Below are positions 53,481-63,346 of a stretch of DNA of 64,000 nt, one piece after another (position 1 is the first letter of the stretch; every line of letters begins with the position of its first letter). This DNA comes from Albidovulum inexpectatum (lineage in GTDB: Bacteria; Pseudomonadota; Alphaproteobacteria; Rhodobacterales; Rhodobacteraceae): contig NZ_PRDS01000003.1 in assembly GCF_002927635.1 (NCBI RefSeq), positions 124,001-188,000 of the forward strand, given 5' to 3'. The notes below the pieces were generated by a model. That model saw only the letters and a program-made list of their open reading frames with translations, ran no database searches and was not told the DNA's origin. The position numbers were made by a program, and so were the translations under genes.

Positions 53481-55352
53481 TCAGACCGCGCGACGAATCC
53501 CCATCACGCGGGCGCGGGCCCGGGGGTCCTTGTCGAACAACGCGGCAAGCTGCTCGGTGATGGCGCCGGCAAGCTGGTCGGCGTCGGTGATCGTCACGGC
53601 GCGCTGGTAGTAGCGCGTGACGTCATGGCCGATCCCGATGGCGATCAGCTCGACCGCCTTGCGCCGCTCCACCATCGCGATCACGTCACGCAGGTGCTTC
53701 TCCAGGTAATTGGCCGGGTTGACCGACAGGGTGGAGTCATCCACCGGCGCCCCGTCCGAGATCACCATCAGGATCTTGCGCGCCTCGGGCCGGGCCAGCA
53801 TCCGTCGATGCGCCCATTCCAGCGCCTCGCCGTCGATGTTTTCCTTCAGTAGCCCTTCCTTCATCATCAGGCCCAGATTGGGCCGAGCCCGCCGCCACGG
53901 CGCGTCGGCGGACTTGTAGATGATGTGACGCAGGTCGTTCAGCCGCCCCGGCGATTGCGGCCGTCCGTCGGCCAGCCATTTCTCGCGGCTTTGGCCACCC
54001 TTCCAGGCGCGGGTGGTGAAGCCCAGGATCTCGACCTTGACGTCGCAGCGTTCCAGCGTGCGCGCCAGGACGTCGGCACAGATCGCGGCGATCGAGATCG
54101 GCCGACCGCGCATCGAGCCCGAATTGTCCAGCAACAGCGTCACCACCGTGTCGCGGAACTCGGTATCCTTTTCCACCTTGAAGGACAGCGGCGTCGTCGG
54201 ATTGGCCACGACGCGGGCCAGACGGCCGGCGTCCAGGATGCCTTCCTCGCGGTCGAATTCCCAGCTGCGGTTCTGCTGGGCCTGCAGGCGGCGCTGCAGC
54301 TTGTTGGCCAGCCGCCCCACCGCGCCCTTCAACGGTTCGAGTTGCTGGTCCAGATAGGCCCGCAGGCGTTCCAGCTCGACCGGCTCGGCCAGATCCTCGG
54401 CGCGCACCTCCTCGTCGAACTCGGTCGTATAGACACGATATTCCGGGTCGGCCTCGGAATGGGGCGCGGGCGGTGGGGGCTCGTCGGGGGCCTGGGCCTC
54501 GGGCAGGTCGGTTTCGTCGCCTTCGTCGCTGTCGGCTAGGTCGTCCATCGCGACCTTGGCCTCCTGCTGGTCGGGCTGGTCCTCCTGCGTTTCGTCCTCG
54601 CCCTGTTCCTGATCCTGCGACTGTTCCTGGCCGTCCTCGTTCTGGGGCTCGTCCTCGGGCTGGGCTTCCTCGCTTTCGTCGCTGGAGCTTTCGTCCTGCT
54701 GGTCGGGATCCTCGCCCAGCTGGTCGCCATAGCCCAGATCCTTGATGACCTGACGGGCAAGCCGGGCAAAGGCGGTCTGATCCGACAGCGCCTTCTGCAG
54801 GTTCTCAAGCGTCGCGCCGGCCTGCTGCTCGATGAAGGGGCGCCACAGCTCCAGCACGTTCTGCGCATCCGGGGGCAGGGGGCGGCCCGTGGCCAGATGT
54901 CGGACAAGGTATCCCGCGGCCTCGGCCAGGGGGGCGTCCTGCTGCGAGCGGATCTGGCCATAGCCGCGCCGAGCGGCATCGGCGGCGATCTTGGCGTCGA
55001 TATTGCTCAGCGTGCCCGGCATGTCGCGCGCGCCCACGGCTTCGCAGCGCGCCGCTTCCATGGCGTCATAGATGTCGCGCGCCATCTGACCGGGCGGAGC
55101 ATAGCGCGCACCGATCTCGGCATCGTGGTGGCGACGGCGCAGCGCCAGCGAATCGGCCGTTCCGCGCGCGACAAGAACCTCGTCCCGGGTCATCCGGCGG
55201 CTGACTTGCGGCAGGCGCACCGTATCGCCCGCCATCCCCGGCGGATCGACCGAATAGCTGACCGTCAGGTCAGGCGCATCGGCCAGCGTCTTGGTCGCCT
55301 CGGCCAGCGCCTTCTTGAACGGATCGGCAGGGTTGTCGGACCTCGATGCCAT
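53481..55352 (-). CDS. cobT: Cobaltochelatase subunit CobT
   Basis: A 623-residue protein that with CobN and CobS inserts cobalt into hydrogenobyrinate a,c-diamide in aerobic cobalamin synthesis. The N-terminal CobT domain spans residues about 1-210. A very acidic low-complexity linker (Asp, Glu, Gln) spans about 215-310. A C-terminal von Willebrand A domain carries the MIDAS motif DNSGSM. It starts about 40 bases after cobS on the same strand. The split length agrees with Rhodobacterales CobT (about 620-630). The acidic repeat is normal for the family. Confidence 0.97.
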   Translation of the reverse strand: MASRSDNPADPFKKALAEATKTLADAPDLTVSYSVDPPGMAGDTVRLPQVSRRMTRDEVLVARGTADSLALRRRHHDAEIGARYAPPGQMARDIYDAMEAARCEAVGARDMPGTLSNIDAKIAADAARRGYGQIRSQQDAPLAEAAGYLVRHLATGRPLPPDAQNVLELWRPFIEQQAGATLENLQKALSDQTAFARLARQVIKDLGYGDQLGEDPDQQDESSSDESEEAQPEDEPQNEDGQEQSQDQEQGEDETQEDQPDQQEAKVAMDDLADSDEGDETDLPEAQAPDEPPPPAPHSEADPEYRVYTTEFDEEVRAEDLAEPVELERLRAYLDQQLEPLKGAVGRLANKLQRRLQAQQNRSWEFDREEGILDAGRLARVVANPTTPLSFKVEKDTEFRDTVVTLLLDNSGSMRGRPISIAAICADVLARTLERCDVKVEILGFTTRAWKGGQSREKWLADGRPQSPGRLNDLRHIIYKSADAPWRRARPNLGLMMKEGLLKENIDGEALEWAHRRMLARPEARKILMVISDGAPVDDSTLSVNPANYLEKHLRDVIAMVERRKAVELIAIGIGHDVTRYYQRAVTITDADQLAGAITEQLAALFDKDPRARARVMGIRRAV

Positions 55353-55392
55353 TGTTCCCCCGGCGGGGCGGGACCCTTGGGCCCGCGCCCTG

Positions 55393-56379
55393 TCACTTCA
55401 TGCTCTGGCTTGCCGCGCTTTCGGGCAGTTCCTCGCCAAAGCAGCGCTGATAGAACTCGGCCACGGTCTGGCGTTCAAGTTCGTCGCACTTGTTCAGGAA
55501 GGTCAGCCGGAACGCATAGCCCACGTCACGGAAGATCTGGGCATTCTGCGCCCAGTTGATGACGGTTCGCGGGCTCATCACGGTGGACAGATCGCCGTTC
55601 ATGAACGCCGTCCGCGTCAGATCGGCGACGGTGACCATCTGGCTGATGATCTGGCGGCCCTTTTCCGTGTTGTAATGCGGGTTCTTGGCCAGCACGATCG
55701 CGGCCTCGGCGTCATGCGACAGATAGTTCAGCGTGGCGACAAGGCTCCAGCGGTCCATCTGGGCCTGGTTGATCTGTTGCACGCCGTGATACAGGCCCGT
55801 CGTGTCGCCCAGACCCACGGTGTTTGCCGTCGCGAACAGCCGGAAATAGGGGTGGGGCGTGATGATTTCATTCTGGTCCAGCAGGGTCAGCTTGCCGTCA
55901 TGTTCCAGAACGCGCTGGATGACGAACATCACGTCGGCGCGGCCGGCATCGTATTCGTCGAACACGATCGCGACGGGATTGCGCAGCGCCCAGGGCAGGA
56001 TGCCTTCCTGGAACTCGGTCACCTGCTTGCCATCGCGCAGCTTGATCGCGTCCTTGCCGATCAGGTCGATCCGGCTGATATGGCTGTCCAGGTTCACGCG
56101 CACGCACGGCCAGTTCAGCCGGGCGGCCACCTGTTCGATATGGGTGGATTTGCCCGTGCCATGATAGCCCTGGATCATGACGCGGCGGTTATAGGCAAAG
56201 CCCGCGAGGATCGCCAGCGTGGTATCGGGGTCGAACTTGTATGTCGGGTCGATGTCCGGCACGCGGTCGGTGCGTTCGGCAAAGCCCTTGACCTTCATGT
56301 CGGTATCGATCCCGAAGACCTCGCGGACGGAGATTTCCTCGGTCGGTTTCACGGTGGTGTCGAGCATGGTTTCCGCCAT
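55393..56379 (-). CDS. cobS: Cobaltochelatase subunit CobS
   Basis: A 328-residue AAA+ ATPase. Walker A is [13 protein letters not shown] near residue 75 and Walker [15 protein letters not shown]. The insert [13 protein letters not shown] and [10 protein letters not shown] are family typical. It forms a ring with CobT and powers cobalt insertion by CobN. It lies about 100 bases after dnaJ in the same direction. The start at 56379 ([15 protein letters not shown]) is the family start, with an alternative Met at residue 5. Confidence 0.97.
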   Translation of the reverse strand: MAETMLDTTVKPTEEISVREVFGIDTDMKVKGFAERTDRVPDIDPTYKFDPDTTLAILAGFAYNRRVMIQGYHGTGKSTHIEQVAARLNWPCVRVNLDSHISRIDLIGKDAIKLRDGKQVTEFQEGILPWALRNPVAIVFDEYDAGRADVMFVIQRVLEHDGKLTLLDQNEIITPHPYFRLFATANTVGLGDTTGLYHGVQQINQAQMDRWSLVATLNYLSHDAEAAIVLAKNPHYNTEKGRQIISQMVTVADLTRTAFMNGDLSTVMSPRTVINWAQNAQIFRDVGYAFRLTFLNKCDELERQTVAEFYQRCFGEELPESAASQSMK

Positions 56380-56478
56380 CGTTTTGAATGCCTGCGCCGC
56401 GCGAGCGTGGCCACCGTGACTAGATGAAGCATCTGCCCCCGGGGTTCAAGGGGCGCATGGCGGCGACGGCGGCGCCGG

Positions 56479-57108
56479 TCAGTCCTTGAAGAACCGGCTG
56501 TCGCGGATCTGTTCCCAGGCCCAGACGACTTCCTGCAGCCGCTCTTCGTCGTCGCGGTTGCCGCCGTTCATGTCGGGGTGCAGGTCCTTGACCAGCGACT
56601 TGTATTGCTTGCGGATCTCGGCGCGGGTCCAGGTCTCCTGGGCCTGCAGGATTTCAAGCGCGCGCCGCTCGGTCGGCGGCAGGCGGCGCTTGGTCGATGC
56701 GGTGCCCGGATTGCGCGTGGCGTTCGAGCCCAGGATTTCCATCGGGTCGTCGATGCCCAGCCGGGCCCAGGCCGGTGCCTCGACCCCCATGCGGCCGAAG
56801 GGTTTCGTCGGACGTTCCCACACGCGATTGTTGCGCAGGAACTTTTCGAACTCCTCCTCGGACTTGCCGTCGAAATAGTTCCAGCGCGTGTTGTATTCGC
56901 GCACGTGATCGCGGCAGAACCAGTAATATTCGTTCAGCCTGTCGGGTGATTTCGGCGCGCGGTATTGTCCGGGCTCATTGCAGCCCTCGTGCTCGCAGAT
57001 CCGCTTCGAGGTCTCGAAGGCGCCCGACATTCCGCGCCGCCCGCGCGTGCGCTTCTTCTTGTCGGCGGCCGCCGAGATGTCGAACCCGAAGGGATCTGGT
57101 CTGCTCAT
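56479..57108 (-). CDS. DnaJ-type molecular chaperone (J domain at the C-terminus)
   Basis: A 209-residue protein that differs from classical DnaJ. An N-terminal region with CEHEGCNEPGQYRAPKSP and a second Cys (WFCRDHV) suggests a zinc site. A C-terminal J domain has the catalytic HPD in KDLHPDMNGG (residues about 145-205). Such proteins lie next to cobS in many alphaproteobacteria. The client is unknown. It stimulates Hsp70 ATP hydrolysis by family knowledge. It is divergent from bolA by 92 bases. Confidence 0.9.
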   Translation of the reverse strand: MSRPDPFGFDISAAADKKKRTRGRRGMSGAFETSKRICEHEGCNEPGQYRAPKSPDRLNEYYWFCRDHVREYNTRWNYFDGKSEEEFEKFLRNNRVWERPTKPFGRMGVEAPAWARLGIDDPMEILGSNATRNPGTASTKRRLPPTERRALEILQAQETWTRAEIRKQYKSLVKDLHPDMNGGNRDDEERLQEVVWAWEQIRDSRFFKD

Positions 57109-57200
57109 GTCCTGTGGCCTTCCGTTTCTGGAACCGGTTTGCGACTCGGAGGCGAGAGTTTATGTCATTTGACGCGGCATTGAAGGGGGAAAGCTGAAAA

Positions 57201-57458
57201 ATGCGCACGATCGACGAAATCCGCCAAAGGCTGGAACAGGCGTTCCATCCTGAATTTCTGGAGGTTCTGGACGAAAGCGAACGCCATCGCGGCCATTCCG
57301 GTTGGCGGGAAGGAGGGCAGACACATTTCCGTGTGCGCATGAAGGCTGCGGCCTTGTCGGACCAGTCGCGGATCGGCCGCCACCGCGCCGTGCATCGGGC
57401 GCTGGGCGACGAGCTGATGGGCCGCATTCACGCGTTGGCGCTCGAGCTTGACGGCTGA
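57201..57458 (+). CDS. bolA: BolA family protein
   Basis: An 85-residue protein with the BolA motifs DEIRQRLEQAFHPEFLEVLDE, SERHRGHSGWREGGQTHFRV and GRHRAVHRALGDEL. The FGG/FRVRM-type core is intact. Monothiol glutaredoxin partners BolA in iron and Fe-S sensing. ATG 57201 follows AAGGGGGAAAGCTGAAAA. It converges on the DUF4177 gene with three bases between the stops. Confidence 0.95.
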   Translation: MRTIDEIRQRLEQAFHPEFLEVLDESERHRGHSGWREGGQTHFRVRMKAAALSDQSRIGRHRAVHRALGDELMGRIHALALELDG

Positions 57459-57461
57459 GCC

Positions 57462-57866
57462 TCAGGACTCGCGGTCGGGATCGTCAGCGTCGTCGGGCTT
57501 TTGCGCGGGGCGCGTGAACAGAGGCTTGCGCAACGGCGGCTCGGGCTGGGCCGCCCGCAGGACCGAAGCACGCGGCGCGGGCGGCGTCCGGACTGCGGGG
57601 TCGTCATTCATGGCCGTCTCGCGCGGCGCGGGTTCGGCGGGGCGGCGGAAGACCAGCATCGAATGATAGACGGTGGTTCGGCGGGTGAAACCCGCGCGTT
57701 CCTCGCAGGGCAGGGTGTCCGAACGCAGGTATTCCCAGCCCTTCGCTGCCATCTCGTTGATGGTCGCGGTCAGCGCCGCGCCGAAACGTTCCGCATTGGT
57801 CTTTGCTCCCGCGGCCTTCTGTCCGCGCATCGGCGCCGGAACCACCCGGTATTCGTATCGTGTCAT
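57462..57866 (-). CDS. DUF4177 domain-containing protein
   Basis: A 134-residue protein. Residues 1-75 are DUF4177 (YEYRVVPAPMRGQKAAG, INEMAAKGWEYLRSDTLPCEE). The C-terminal third is Pro/Ala/Arg-rich and probably disordered (DPAVRTPPAPRASVLRAAQ). ATG 57866 begins MTRYEYRVV, the normal family start, while a longer in-frame start adds only basic sequence. The function is unknown. It is the only gene between bolA and metA. Confidence 0.82.
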   Translation of the reverse strand: MTRYEYRVVPAPMRGQKAAGAKTNAERFGAALTATINEMAAKGWEYLRSDTLPCEERAGFTRRTTVYHSMLVFRRPAEPAPRETAMNDDPAVRTPPAPRASVLRAAQPEPPLRKPLFTRPAQKPDDADDPDRES

Positions 57867-57970
57867 CCTTGCCACTCGCTCCTGCGGCGCTGTGCCGCGC
57901 ACCACTTCTAGCCCGCGCATCCGTTTCGGGCAACGCCCGGCCATGGACCATAGGCGGGAGGTTGCACGGC

Positions 57971-58897
57971 CTAGGCCCGATCGGTTCCGATGCGGTCGAT
58001 CTCGTACGGCGTGGTCTGGTAGATCTCGTTGATCCAGTTGCCGTACAGAAGATGCGCGTGGCTGCGCCAGCGGTTCAGTGGCGGCTTGGACGGATCGTCG
58101 TCGGGGTAATAGTTCACAGGCACCTCGATCGGCGTGCCATTGGCCACGTCGCGGTCATATTCCTGCTTCAGCGTGTCGCTGTCATATTCGAAGTGGTTGA
58201 AGATATACAGCGCGCGGTGGCAGCGATCCTCGACCAGGCAGGGACCGACCTCGTCGCTGCCCAGCAGCGTCACCAGCTCGGGCACCGCGTCGATCTCGTC
58301 CTGCCGCACTTCCGTCCAGCGGCTGACCGGGATGACGAAATCGTCCGAGAATCCACGCAGATAGGGTGATGCGGGGGCCAGGTTGCGGTGCCGGTAACAC
58401 CCGAAGGCCTTGCGCGGCAGCATGTGCTTCCGGATGCCGTGGAAGTGATAGGCCATCGCCATGCCACCCCAGCAGACGCCAAAGGTCGAATGCACGTTGG
58501 TCTGGGTCCAGTCCATGACCTCTTGCAGCTCGTCCCAATAGGTCACCTCCTCGAAGGGCAGGTGTTCGACCGGGGCGCCGGTGATGATGAGACCATCGAA
58601 TTTCTCGCCCTTCACCGCCTGGAACGGACGATAGAATTCCTCCATGTGTTCCGCGGCGGTGTTCTTCGTCTGATGGCCGGTCATCCGGATCAGGTGAAGG
58701 TCGATCTGCAAGGGTGTCGCGCCGATCAGCCGGGCGAACTGGTTTTCCGTCTGGATCTTCTTGGGCATCAGGTTCAGCAACCCGATGCGCAGCGGTCGGA
58801 TATCCTGATGCGCCGCGCGGTCGGGGGTCATCACCATGACGCCTTCCCGCTTCAGGACCTCGAATGCAGGCAGGTTTTCGGGCAGGGTGATGGGCAT
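57971..58897 (-). CDS. metA: Homoserine O-acyltransferase, MetA type
   Basis: A 308-residue enzyme that acylates homoserine in methionine synthesis. Cys142 in FGVCWGGMA is the nucleophile. [20 protein letters not shown] and [21 protein letters not shown] precede it and [19 protein letters not shown] ends the protein. Members of this group use either succinyl- or acetyl-CoA, which cannot be settled by eye. No SAM-II riboswitch is present, since only 30 bases separate it from the upstream ATPase gene. The two therefore form an operon. Confidence 0.95.
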   Translation of the reverse strand: MPITLPENLPAFEVLKREGVMVMTPDRAAHQDIRPLRIGLLNLMPKKIQTENQFARLIGATPLQIDLHLIRMTGHQTKNTAAEHMEEFYRPFQAVKGEKFDGLIITGAPVEHLPFEEVTYWDELQEVMDWTQTNVHSTFGVCWGGMAMAYHFHGIRKHMLPRKAFGCYRHRNLAPASPYLRGFSDDFVIPVSRWTEVRQDEIDAVPELVTLLGSDEVGPCLVEDRCHRALYIFNHFEYDSDTLKQEYDRDVANGTPIEVPVNYYPDDDPSKPPLNRWRSHAHLLYGNWINEIYQTTPYEIDRIGTDRA

Positions 58898-58927
58898 GTC
58901 CGTCTCCGTCTGTCAGGACCGTCGGGA

Positions 58928-59800
58928 TTAGTCCTGTTTTTGCGCATCATCAATGGCGCGGGCGATCAGGTTCACGAAATCTTGTGGGCTGGCGATCCGG
59001 GCCACGTCCTCGGCCGCCACGGTCACGCCCCAGTTGCGCGCCATCGCCGCATAAAGCGGCTGGCGATGGGCCAGGGCCCGCGCATAGGTCCAGCGCACGA
59101 AATCGTCGGGATCGACGCGATCTTCGGCCACGCCCTTTTCGCGGCGGTATTCGGCCCAGGCCGCGTGCAGGAAATCGGGGCGGTAATACATTGGCTTTGG
59201 CGCGCGGTCGAAGCGGCGGATCAGCTCTTCGGTATGGGCCTCGCTGCCCTTGATCCACACCATCAGCGCGGCGCGCGACAGCGCCGTCAGCACCGAATCC
59301 TGTGGATCCTCGGGGTCGACCACCTCGCAGATCGAACCGCCCGAATCGCAGACGAAATCGGCATAGCCATAGATTTCCAGCGCGCGCTGGGCGAAATGTT
59401 CGGTGTCCAGCAGCGCGGCGATCTCGGCCGTGCGGTGCTGCTCTTGCCGCTTGAGATATTCATCGAAAGGCAGGCCGCCCTTGGCGGGGTCGCCCGGCTT
59501 GCCCAGATAGGTCGACAGCGGCGCGAGATTGTCGAAGGTGATGTTCGAGCTGATATGGACCGAGTCCGACATCAAGAGCTCGCGCAACAGCGGCACCTTC
59601 ATCGCCTCGCGTTTGAAATTGTCGGCGATGTGTTCGCCCATGTATCGCGTGCCGATCCGGTAATCGACGGAGTAGTGGAACCAGGCGCCTTCGCGCCGAA
59701 GCAGGTTCGATACATGCGTCTTGCCCAGCCCCGACATTCCGAACAGAAGCACCTTCTTGCGTGGCGCGTTCAACCAGTCCCGGCCCGTTTGATACAGCAT
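58928..59800 (-). CDS. P-loop ATPase/kinase-like protein of unknown function
   Basis: A 290-residue protein with Walker A FGMSGLGKTHVSN near residue 20. YSVDYRIGTRYMGEHIADNF follows, and the middle contains CDSGGSICEVVDPEDPQD. This looks like a P-loop kinase or nucleotide-binding ATPase but no named family was recognised. ATG 59800 (MLYQTGRDW) is preferred because a GGGG sequence lies six bases upstream, and a Met two codons earlier is possible. It is 30 bases upstream of metA, so a link to methionine or homoserine metabolism is suggested only by context. Confidence 0.75.
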   Translation of the reverse strand: MLYQTGRDWLNAPRKKVLLFGMSGLGKTHVSNLLRREGAWFHYSVDYRIGTRYMGEHIADNFKREAMKVPLLRELLMSDSVHISSNITFDNLAPLSTYLGKPGDPAKGGLPFDEYLKRQEQHRTAEIAALLDTEHFAQRALEIYGYADFVCDSGGSICEVVDPEDPQDSVLTALSRAALMVWIKGSEAHTEELIRRFDRAPKPMYYRPDFLHAAWAEYRREKGVAEDRVDPDDFVRWTYARALAHRQPLYAAMARNWGVTVAAEDVARIASPQDFVNLIARAIDDAQKQD

Positions 59801-59900
59801 GCACATCCCCGCGCATCGACCCTGTCCCACGCGCCTGACTAGCGCGGGACCATGCGGATTTCACGTGGAATCTTTCCCAGGTGACGCCCGCCAACGAAAT

Positions 59901-59923
59901 CGGCCCCGCCGGGGGCGGGGCCG
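59901..59923 (-). terminator. Terminator of the FadL-like gene
   Basis: CGGCCCCGCC (59901-59910) and GGCGGGGCCG (59914-59923), a 10-bp stem with loop GGG. On the minus strand it is followed by ATTTCG, and it lies 22 bases past the porin stop. Confidence 0.7.
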
Positions 59924-59945
59924 AAAGATCTGCGTCAGGCGCGGA

Positions 59946-61112
59946 TCAGAAGCTGTAGCCGACGCGGATGCCCCAGGCCACGGCATGGTTGTCCGTGAAC
60001 TTGCCGAAGGTCCCGCAATCGTCATCGCCGCTGGTGTTGCAGGTGCCAAGAAGATTGCCCAGCGAAGAGGGGATCTCGGTCTCTGCATCACCGATCAGGA
60101 CATAGCGAAGGCCCGCGGTGATCTTCATGTTGTTCCGCGTGTAGCTGACCGCGGCCCCCAGCGCCGTCGAGCCATTCGTCGGCCCAAGGTTGCCCGAATA
60201 CCCGTCATGCGACGCTTCGTACGAGGCAAAGACCGCGCCCGACCACACGTCGTTGAACTTGCGCCCGACACCCAGCGTGTAGGTCACCACGTCGTCGGAA
60301 TACGAGACAAGCCCCTCGTTGTACACGTTCGAAGGGTTGTTCACATACAGCGTGGGAGCGATCTCGAACGCCGACCAGTCCACCCACCGGACCGAGCCGA
60401 AGAGCAGGGTATTGGCCGCGATACCCGTCTGACCCTCAAGCAGGACCGATTGCGGGATCTCGGTCTCGAAGGTCGTGGTCACGCCATTCTCGTTGGCAGT
60501 GAAGTCATGCGTCACGGCCGAGTTGTAGGTCAGCGCGACCCGCGCGGCGATCTCGGGCTTTTCCCACGCGACGCCAAGCACATAGCCATAATCGGTCTCG
60601 GTGCTCGATCTCATGTTGTAGCCGTTGAACAGCGCGACCTTGCCCGAGGTCCTGATCTGACGCACACCGCCGATCAGGCTGAAGTTGTTGGGCAGGCGGT
60701 AGCGGACGAGCGCGGTCGTGCCGACCGAGTTGATGTCCGCCGTCGAGCCGCCGTACAGGTAATTCAACCCCACAGGGCTTGTTCCGGCCGGATAATTGAC
60801 GTCCGCGCCCACGGGTTCATCCATGATCAGTGCGACATCGAACTGCTCACCCAGCGACATCTTCAGGCCGAGGCCATAGGTGTTGTAGTCATCGGCCATG
60901 TCGCCGGACTTGGACCCCGCCAGGGACATTGCGCCGGCCGAGATCTGCTGCGTGCCGCTTACCTTGGGGGCCACGCGTCCGATGCTGAATTCGGCGTAAT
61001 TTCCCTTCTCGAACAGGATCGCGACGGATTGCGGCGACCGCTCGATTCCGCCGGCCAAGGCCGTGGTCGCGCCGAGCATCAGGCCCAGTGCGGAAATTCC
61101 GATCTTCTTCAT
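59946..61112 (-). CDS. OmpP1/FadL-family outer-membrane transport protein
   Basis: A 388-residue outer-membrane beta barrel. ATG 61112 gives a signal peptide (MKKIGISALGLMLGATTALA) and a mature start GGIERSPQSVAILFEKGNYA, as in the OmpP1/FadL family. Alternating aromatic strands and a final Phe (GIRVGYSF) indicate a barrel that ends at the outer membrane. FadL-type proteins pass long-chain fatty acids or aromatic compounds. AGAG precedes the start. The gene stands alone between the frameshifted EamA gene and the ATPase gene, with a clear terminator. Confidence 0.88.
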   Translation of the reverse strand: MKKIGISALGLMLGATTALAGGIERSPQSVAILFEKGNYAEFSIGRVAPKVSGTQQISAGAMSLAGSKSGDMADDYNTYGLGLKMSLGEQFDVALIMDEPVGADVNYPAGTSPVGLNYLYGGSTADINSVGTTALVRYRLPNNFSLIGGVRQIRTSGKVALFNGYNMRSSTETDYGYVLGVAWEKPEIAARVALTYNSAVTHDFTANENGVTTTFETEIPQSVLLEGQTGIAANTLLFGSVRWVDWSAFEIAPTLYVNNPSNVYNEGLVSYSDDVVTYTLGVGRKFNDVWSGAVFASYEASHDGYSGNLGPTNGSTALGAAVSYTRNNMKITAGLRYVLIGDAETEIPSSLGNLLGTCNTSGDDDCGTFGKFTDNHAVAWGIRVGYSF

Positions 61113-61252
61113 GTTACTCTCATCCCAGGTTGTGGTGGTTGCGATTGTTTTTTTGATTTCAGGGTTGTCCCCGCCTGCGCCCTGCGTCAATCGGTGACGT
61201 TGCGTATGGCCAAATATCGCATCCGGGCGTGGCCGGAATGCACGACTCGCGT

Positions 61253-62150
61253 TCACGCGCGCAGGTTGATCCAGTTTGCCGTCAGGATCACCGCTCCACC
61301 CAGAAGCACCCAGGGGTCCAGCGGTTCGGCGTAAAGCAGCGCTCCGATCAGGGCAATCACCGGCAGGCGCAGGAAGTCCATTGGGGTGACGATCGTCGCC
61401 GGTGCCAGCGACAGCGCCTTGGTCAGGCTGAAATGCGCCATCAGGCCGGCAAGCCCCATGACCAGAACCCACAATGCCACTTTGCCATGAGGCAGCGCGA
61501 TGCGGCCATCGATCCCGGCAAAGGCAAGACCCAGAAGCGACTGCATCAGGGCCAGCCAGAACAGGATGCACCCGACCGAGGCCACACGCGTCAGCCGCTT
61601 GGTGGCGATTGCGGTCAGCGCGAATGCCACCGCGCAGCCCAGCGCGGCGATCAACCCGATTGGCACGGATTGCGCGCCAAAGGGACGCGCCACGATCAGG
61701 ATGCCGCAAAAGCCAAGCCCGACCGCAGCCATGCGCTGCAGGCTCAGCCGCTCGGCCAGAAGAAGGGGGGGCAAGCATGGCCACGATCAGCGGGCTCGAG
61801 AATTCAAGCGCGAAAAGCTGTGCCAGCGGAATTAGCGCCAGCGCATACAGCCACAGGTTCTGGCCAGCGAAATGGATGACGTTCCGTGCGGCATGCAGCC
61901 CGATATGGCGCGCCGAGATTTCGTCCAGCCGTCCGGAAAGCGCCAATGCGGCGACCACGACGGCGACACCGATCACCGAGCGGTACAGCATCATCTCGAA
62001 TGTATCGAGCGCGTCGGAAATCTCGCGGCCCGATATGGCAAGCGCCGAAAATCCGGTGATCGAGCCCACCATCCACAAAGCCGCGGCCAGCGGGCGTGGC
62101 CCTGTGTCCGCGGGGATGCCGTGGCTTGCGGGTAGTCTGGTCGTCGTCAT
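61253..62150 (-). pseudogene. EamA/DMT-family transporter, frameshifted in a C7 run
   Basis: Two reading frames together encode one complete EamA protein of about 298 residues. From ATG 62150 the frame gives MTTTRLPASHGIPADTGPRP and helices to LFALEFSSPLIVAMLAP, then runs into unrelated sequence. The other frame resumes at PLLLAERLSLQRMAAVGLGF and continues to the stop at 61253. The shift is at a run of seven G on the plus strand (61765-61771, C7 on the coding strand), and with six the frame is restored (M-L-A-P-L-L-L-A-E-R). Nothing else is damaged, so the event is recent, a sequencing error, or a phase switch. The intact gene would carry two EamA repeats. Its substrate is unknown. Confidence 0.8.
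61765..61771 (-). repeat. C7 homopolymer at the EamA frameshift site
   Basis: Seven C on the coding strand between GCTTG and TTCTTCTG. Loss of one base restores the EamA frame. Confidence 0.7.
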
Positions 62151-62333
62151 GCAGATCTTCCGTTCGGCTGCTGCGGATGAAGCCCCAAAAGCCGATGAAA
62201 AGGAATGGCAAAAATGCAGCATCATCATCGGGTGGCGACAGCGTGTCGCGTTGCATTCCACCCCCTATCGGACTTGCTTTTCGTTTCGTTGGCTGCAATC
62301 GGGGTATCTGTCACAAGCTTCGGAGGTTTCATC

Positions 62334-63299
62334 ATGCGCGCACCGAACCTTGCCGTGCCCGGTGCCGGCCGCTGGCGCCGGACGCCGCCTGCGATCTTTC
62401 CACCGATCATGGGATTGTTCGGTCTGGGCCTGTGCTGGCGCCGCGCCGCCGAGGCCGGAATGTTGCCCGGCGCGGTTGGCGAGATGATCCTTGGCGGCGT
62501 GACGCTGTTGTTCCTGTTCGCGGCCTTTGCCTATCTGGCCAAGCTCGCGCGCCGCACGACTGCCCTAGTCGATGACCTCCGCATCCTGCCGGGGCGGGCC
62601 GGCCTGGCGGCGATGGTCCTGTGCGTCTATCTGCTGTCGATCACGCTTGTGCCCTACTGGCCTGTCCTTGCGCGCTCTGTCCTGTTCGCGGGGCTCGTAG
62701 CGCATCTGGGCCTTGTCGCGGTCCTGATCCACGTCTTCGTGACCGGACCTGCCGAGCAGCGCCGCGTCTCGCCCGTATGGCACCTGTCCTTTGTCGGCTT
62801 CATCATCGGCGGACTTGCGGCGGTGCTTCTGGGAATGGAGTTCCTTGCGCTGTTCATCCTGGCCGCGACCGCCATCATGGCGACAACGATCTGGGCGGTC
62901 AGCCTGGATCAGTTCGTGCGCGAGGGCGTGCCCGCGCCGCTGCGGCCGCTGCTGGCGATCCACCTGTCGCCCGCGGCGCTTCTTGGCATGGTCGCCGCGC
63001 GCCTCGGGCTGGTTTCGCTGGCACAAATCTTTGCCGTCCTTGCCGCGTTGCTTCTGGGGGCGATGGTTCTGCGGCTGCGCTGGCTGACCCAGGCGGGCTT
63101 TTCACCCATGTGGGGGGCGTTCACGTTCCCTCTGGCGGCGACCGGGTCTCTCTGGCTGGGACTTGGCGGGGTGTGGCTGTGGCCCGGCATGGTCGTGCTG
63201 GCCGCCGCGACGGCGGTGATCCCGGCGATTGCCTGGGGCGTGCTGCGGATGTGGGCAAACGGTCAGCTTGCGACCCGGACCAATGCCGCGACGGCCTGA
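62334..63299 (+). CDS. TDT/SLAC1-type (TehA-like) channel protein
   Basis: A 321-residue inner-membrane protein with about ten helices. IFPPIMGLFGLGLCWRRA at the start matches TehA/SLAC1, and the GFIIGGLAAVLLGMEFLALF and GAFTFPLAATGSLWLG stretches are the later pore helices. The family includes tellurite-resistance protein TehA, dicarboxylate transporters and plant anion channels. ATG 62334 has GGAGGTTTC upstream. It is divergent from the EamA gene with about 180 bases between them. The substrate is not visible. Confidence 0.88.
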   Translation: MRAPNLAVPGAGRWRRTPPAIFPPIMGLFGLGLCWRRAAEAGMLPGAVGEMILGGVTLLFLFAAFAYLAKLARRTTALVDDLRILPGRAGLAAMVLCVYLLSITLVPYWPVLARSVLFAGLVAHLGLVAVLIHVFVTGPAEQRRVSPVWHLSFVGFIIGGLAAVLLGMEFLALFILAATAIMATTIWAVSLDQFVREGVPAPLRPLLAIHLSPAALLGMVAARLGLVSLAQIFAVLAALLLGAMVLRLRWLTQAGFSPMWGAFTFPLAATGSLWLGLGGVWLWPGMVVLAAATAVIPAIAWGVLRMWANGQLATRTNAATA

Positions 63300-63346
63300 G
63301 CGGGGGCTTGGGGGACTTTTGGCTTGCCTTTGTCCTTCGGCCGTGA

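Noticed and set aside
58898-58927. SAM-II riboswitch before metA
   Set aside because: The space is only 30 bases and lacks the pseudoknot sequences.
61220-61238. Shared CATCCGGGCGTGGCC(C)GGAA sequence near tRNA-Leu (6920-6938) and near the EamA gene
   Set aside because: Only two short copies with one gap, likely chance in GC-rich hairpin DNA. No family of dispersed repeats was seen.
59946-62261. A 771-codon frame joining the EamA N-terminus to the FadL-like porin
   Set aside because: The frame runs through the frameshift and non-coding sequence. The porin has its own signal peptide and start at 61112.
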